Below, piece after piece: positions 63,884-64,000 of a DNA stretch of 64,000 nucleotides (position 1 is the stretch's first letter; the number at the start of each line of letters is the position of its first letter). The translations under genes were made by a program, and so were the position numbers. A model generated the notes under the pieces. The model worked only from the letters and a program-made list of their open reading frames with translations, was not told where the DNA came from and did not search any database. This DNA is from Alteromonas profundi (lineage in GTDB: Bacteria; Pseudomonadota; Gammaproteobacteria; Enterobacterales; Alteromonadaceae), in the NCBI RefSeq assembly GCF_010500865.1, contig NZ_JAAAWN010000016.1:24748-88747 (forward strand), written 5' to 3'.

Positions 63884-64000
63884 GGATTTTCCCCTCTAAA
63901 AAGACATAATCCTCTGTAGACCACACCAATAAATGGCTGCGGAGGTGGTTTACTTTCAGCTTGGAGCCTAATCATCCACTATCGGCCTTGTTATTTCGCC

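Overview
The window looks like a large accessory replicon (megaplasmid or plasmid-derived island) of a marine gammaproteobacterium, most probably of the Alteromonadales. This is inferred from AT-rich native genes, a Wsp-like chemosensory locus, many small lipoproteins and membrane proteins, and a replication/partition block at 49-55.4 kb. No rRNA, tRNA, CRISPR array or core housekeeping gene was seen.

Layout. 1-3.1 kb: a truncated exported Cys-rich protein and a phytase-type esterase-like lipoprotein. 3.5-12.7 kb: a heavy-metal efflux operon on the minus strand, reading BlaI-like repressor, M56 protease sensor, czcC, czcB, czcA, HupE-like permease, membrane-anchored protein and a small periplasmic protein. 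12.9-16.1 kb: a small accessory cluster with a PD-(D/E)XK-like gene broken by a stop codon, and a Cre-like tyrosine recombinase gene preceded by two identical palindromes. 16,458-25,441: a complete Tn3-superfamily transposon of the Tn4651 type (tnpA, tnpS, tnpT) carrying chromate resistance (chrA, a frameshifted chrB and a double DUF1259 gene). It has 75-bp inverted repeats and a 5-bp target duplication (ATCTT), and removing it restores a 52-codon ORF.

27.5-43.1 kb: a signalling island. A minus-strand operon encodes a REC-EAL phosphodiesterase, a REC-kinase-REC hybrid and a Cache/PAS kinase. A divergent plus-strand operon encodes CheW, CheR-TPR, CheW, MCP, CheA-REC and CheB, which is a Wsp-like module without a WspR diguanylate cyclase. 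A convergent minus-strand trio encodes REC, Hpt and REC proteins. Together they look like one phosphorelay acting on c-di-GMP through an EAL rather than a GGDEF output.

43.1-49 kb: a strongly strand-asymmetric non-coding island bounded by a perfect 18-bp inverted repeat next to a possible small RNA, then lipoproteins, a secreted HNH/Excalibur nuclease, a LuxI/FeeM-like acyltransferase and small membrane proteins. 49-55.4 kb: replicon maintenance, with a winged-helix protein, an RctB-like initiator, ParA, ParB, palindromic parS candidates, five copies of a Dam-site-containing 9-mer, and an array of 16 iteron-like 20-21 bp repeats. 55.5-58.4 kb: DUF2971, small membrane and PIN-like proteins. 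58.4-64 kb: a pile-up of broken mobile elements (AAA ATPase remnant split by IS5, adjacent IS30, IS66 debris) around a four-helix-bundle copper-storage gene, ending in a serine recombinase and a broken transposase.
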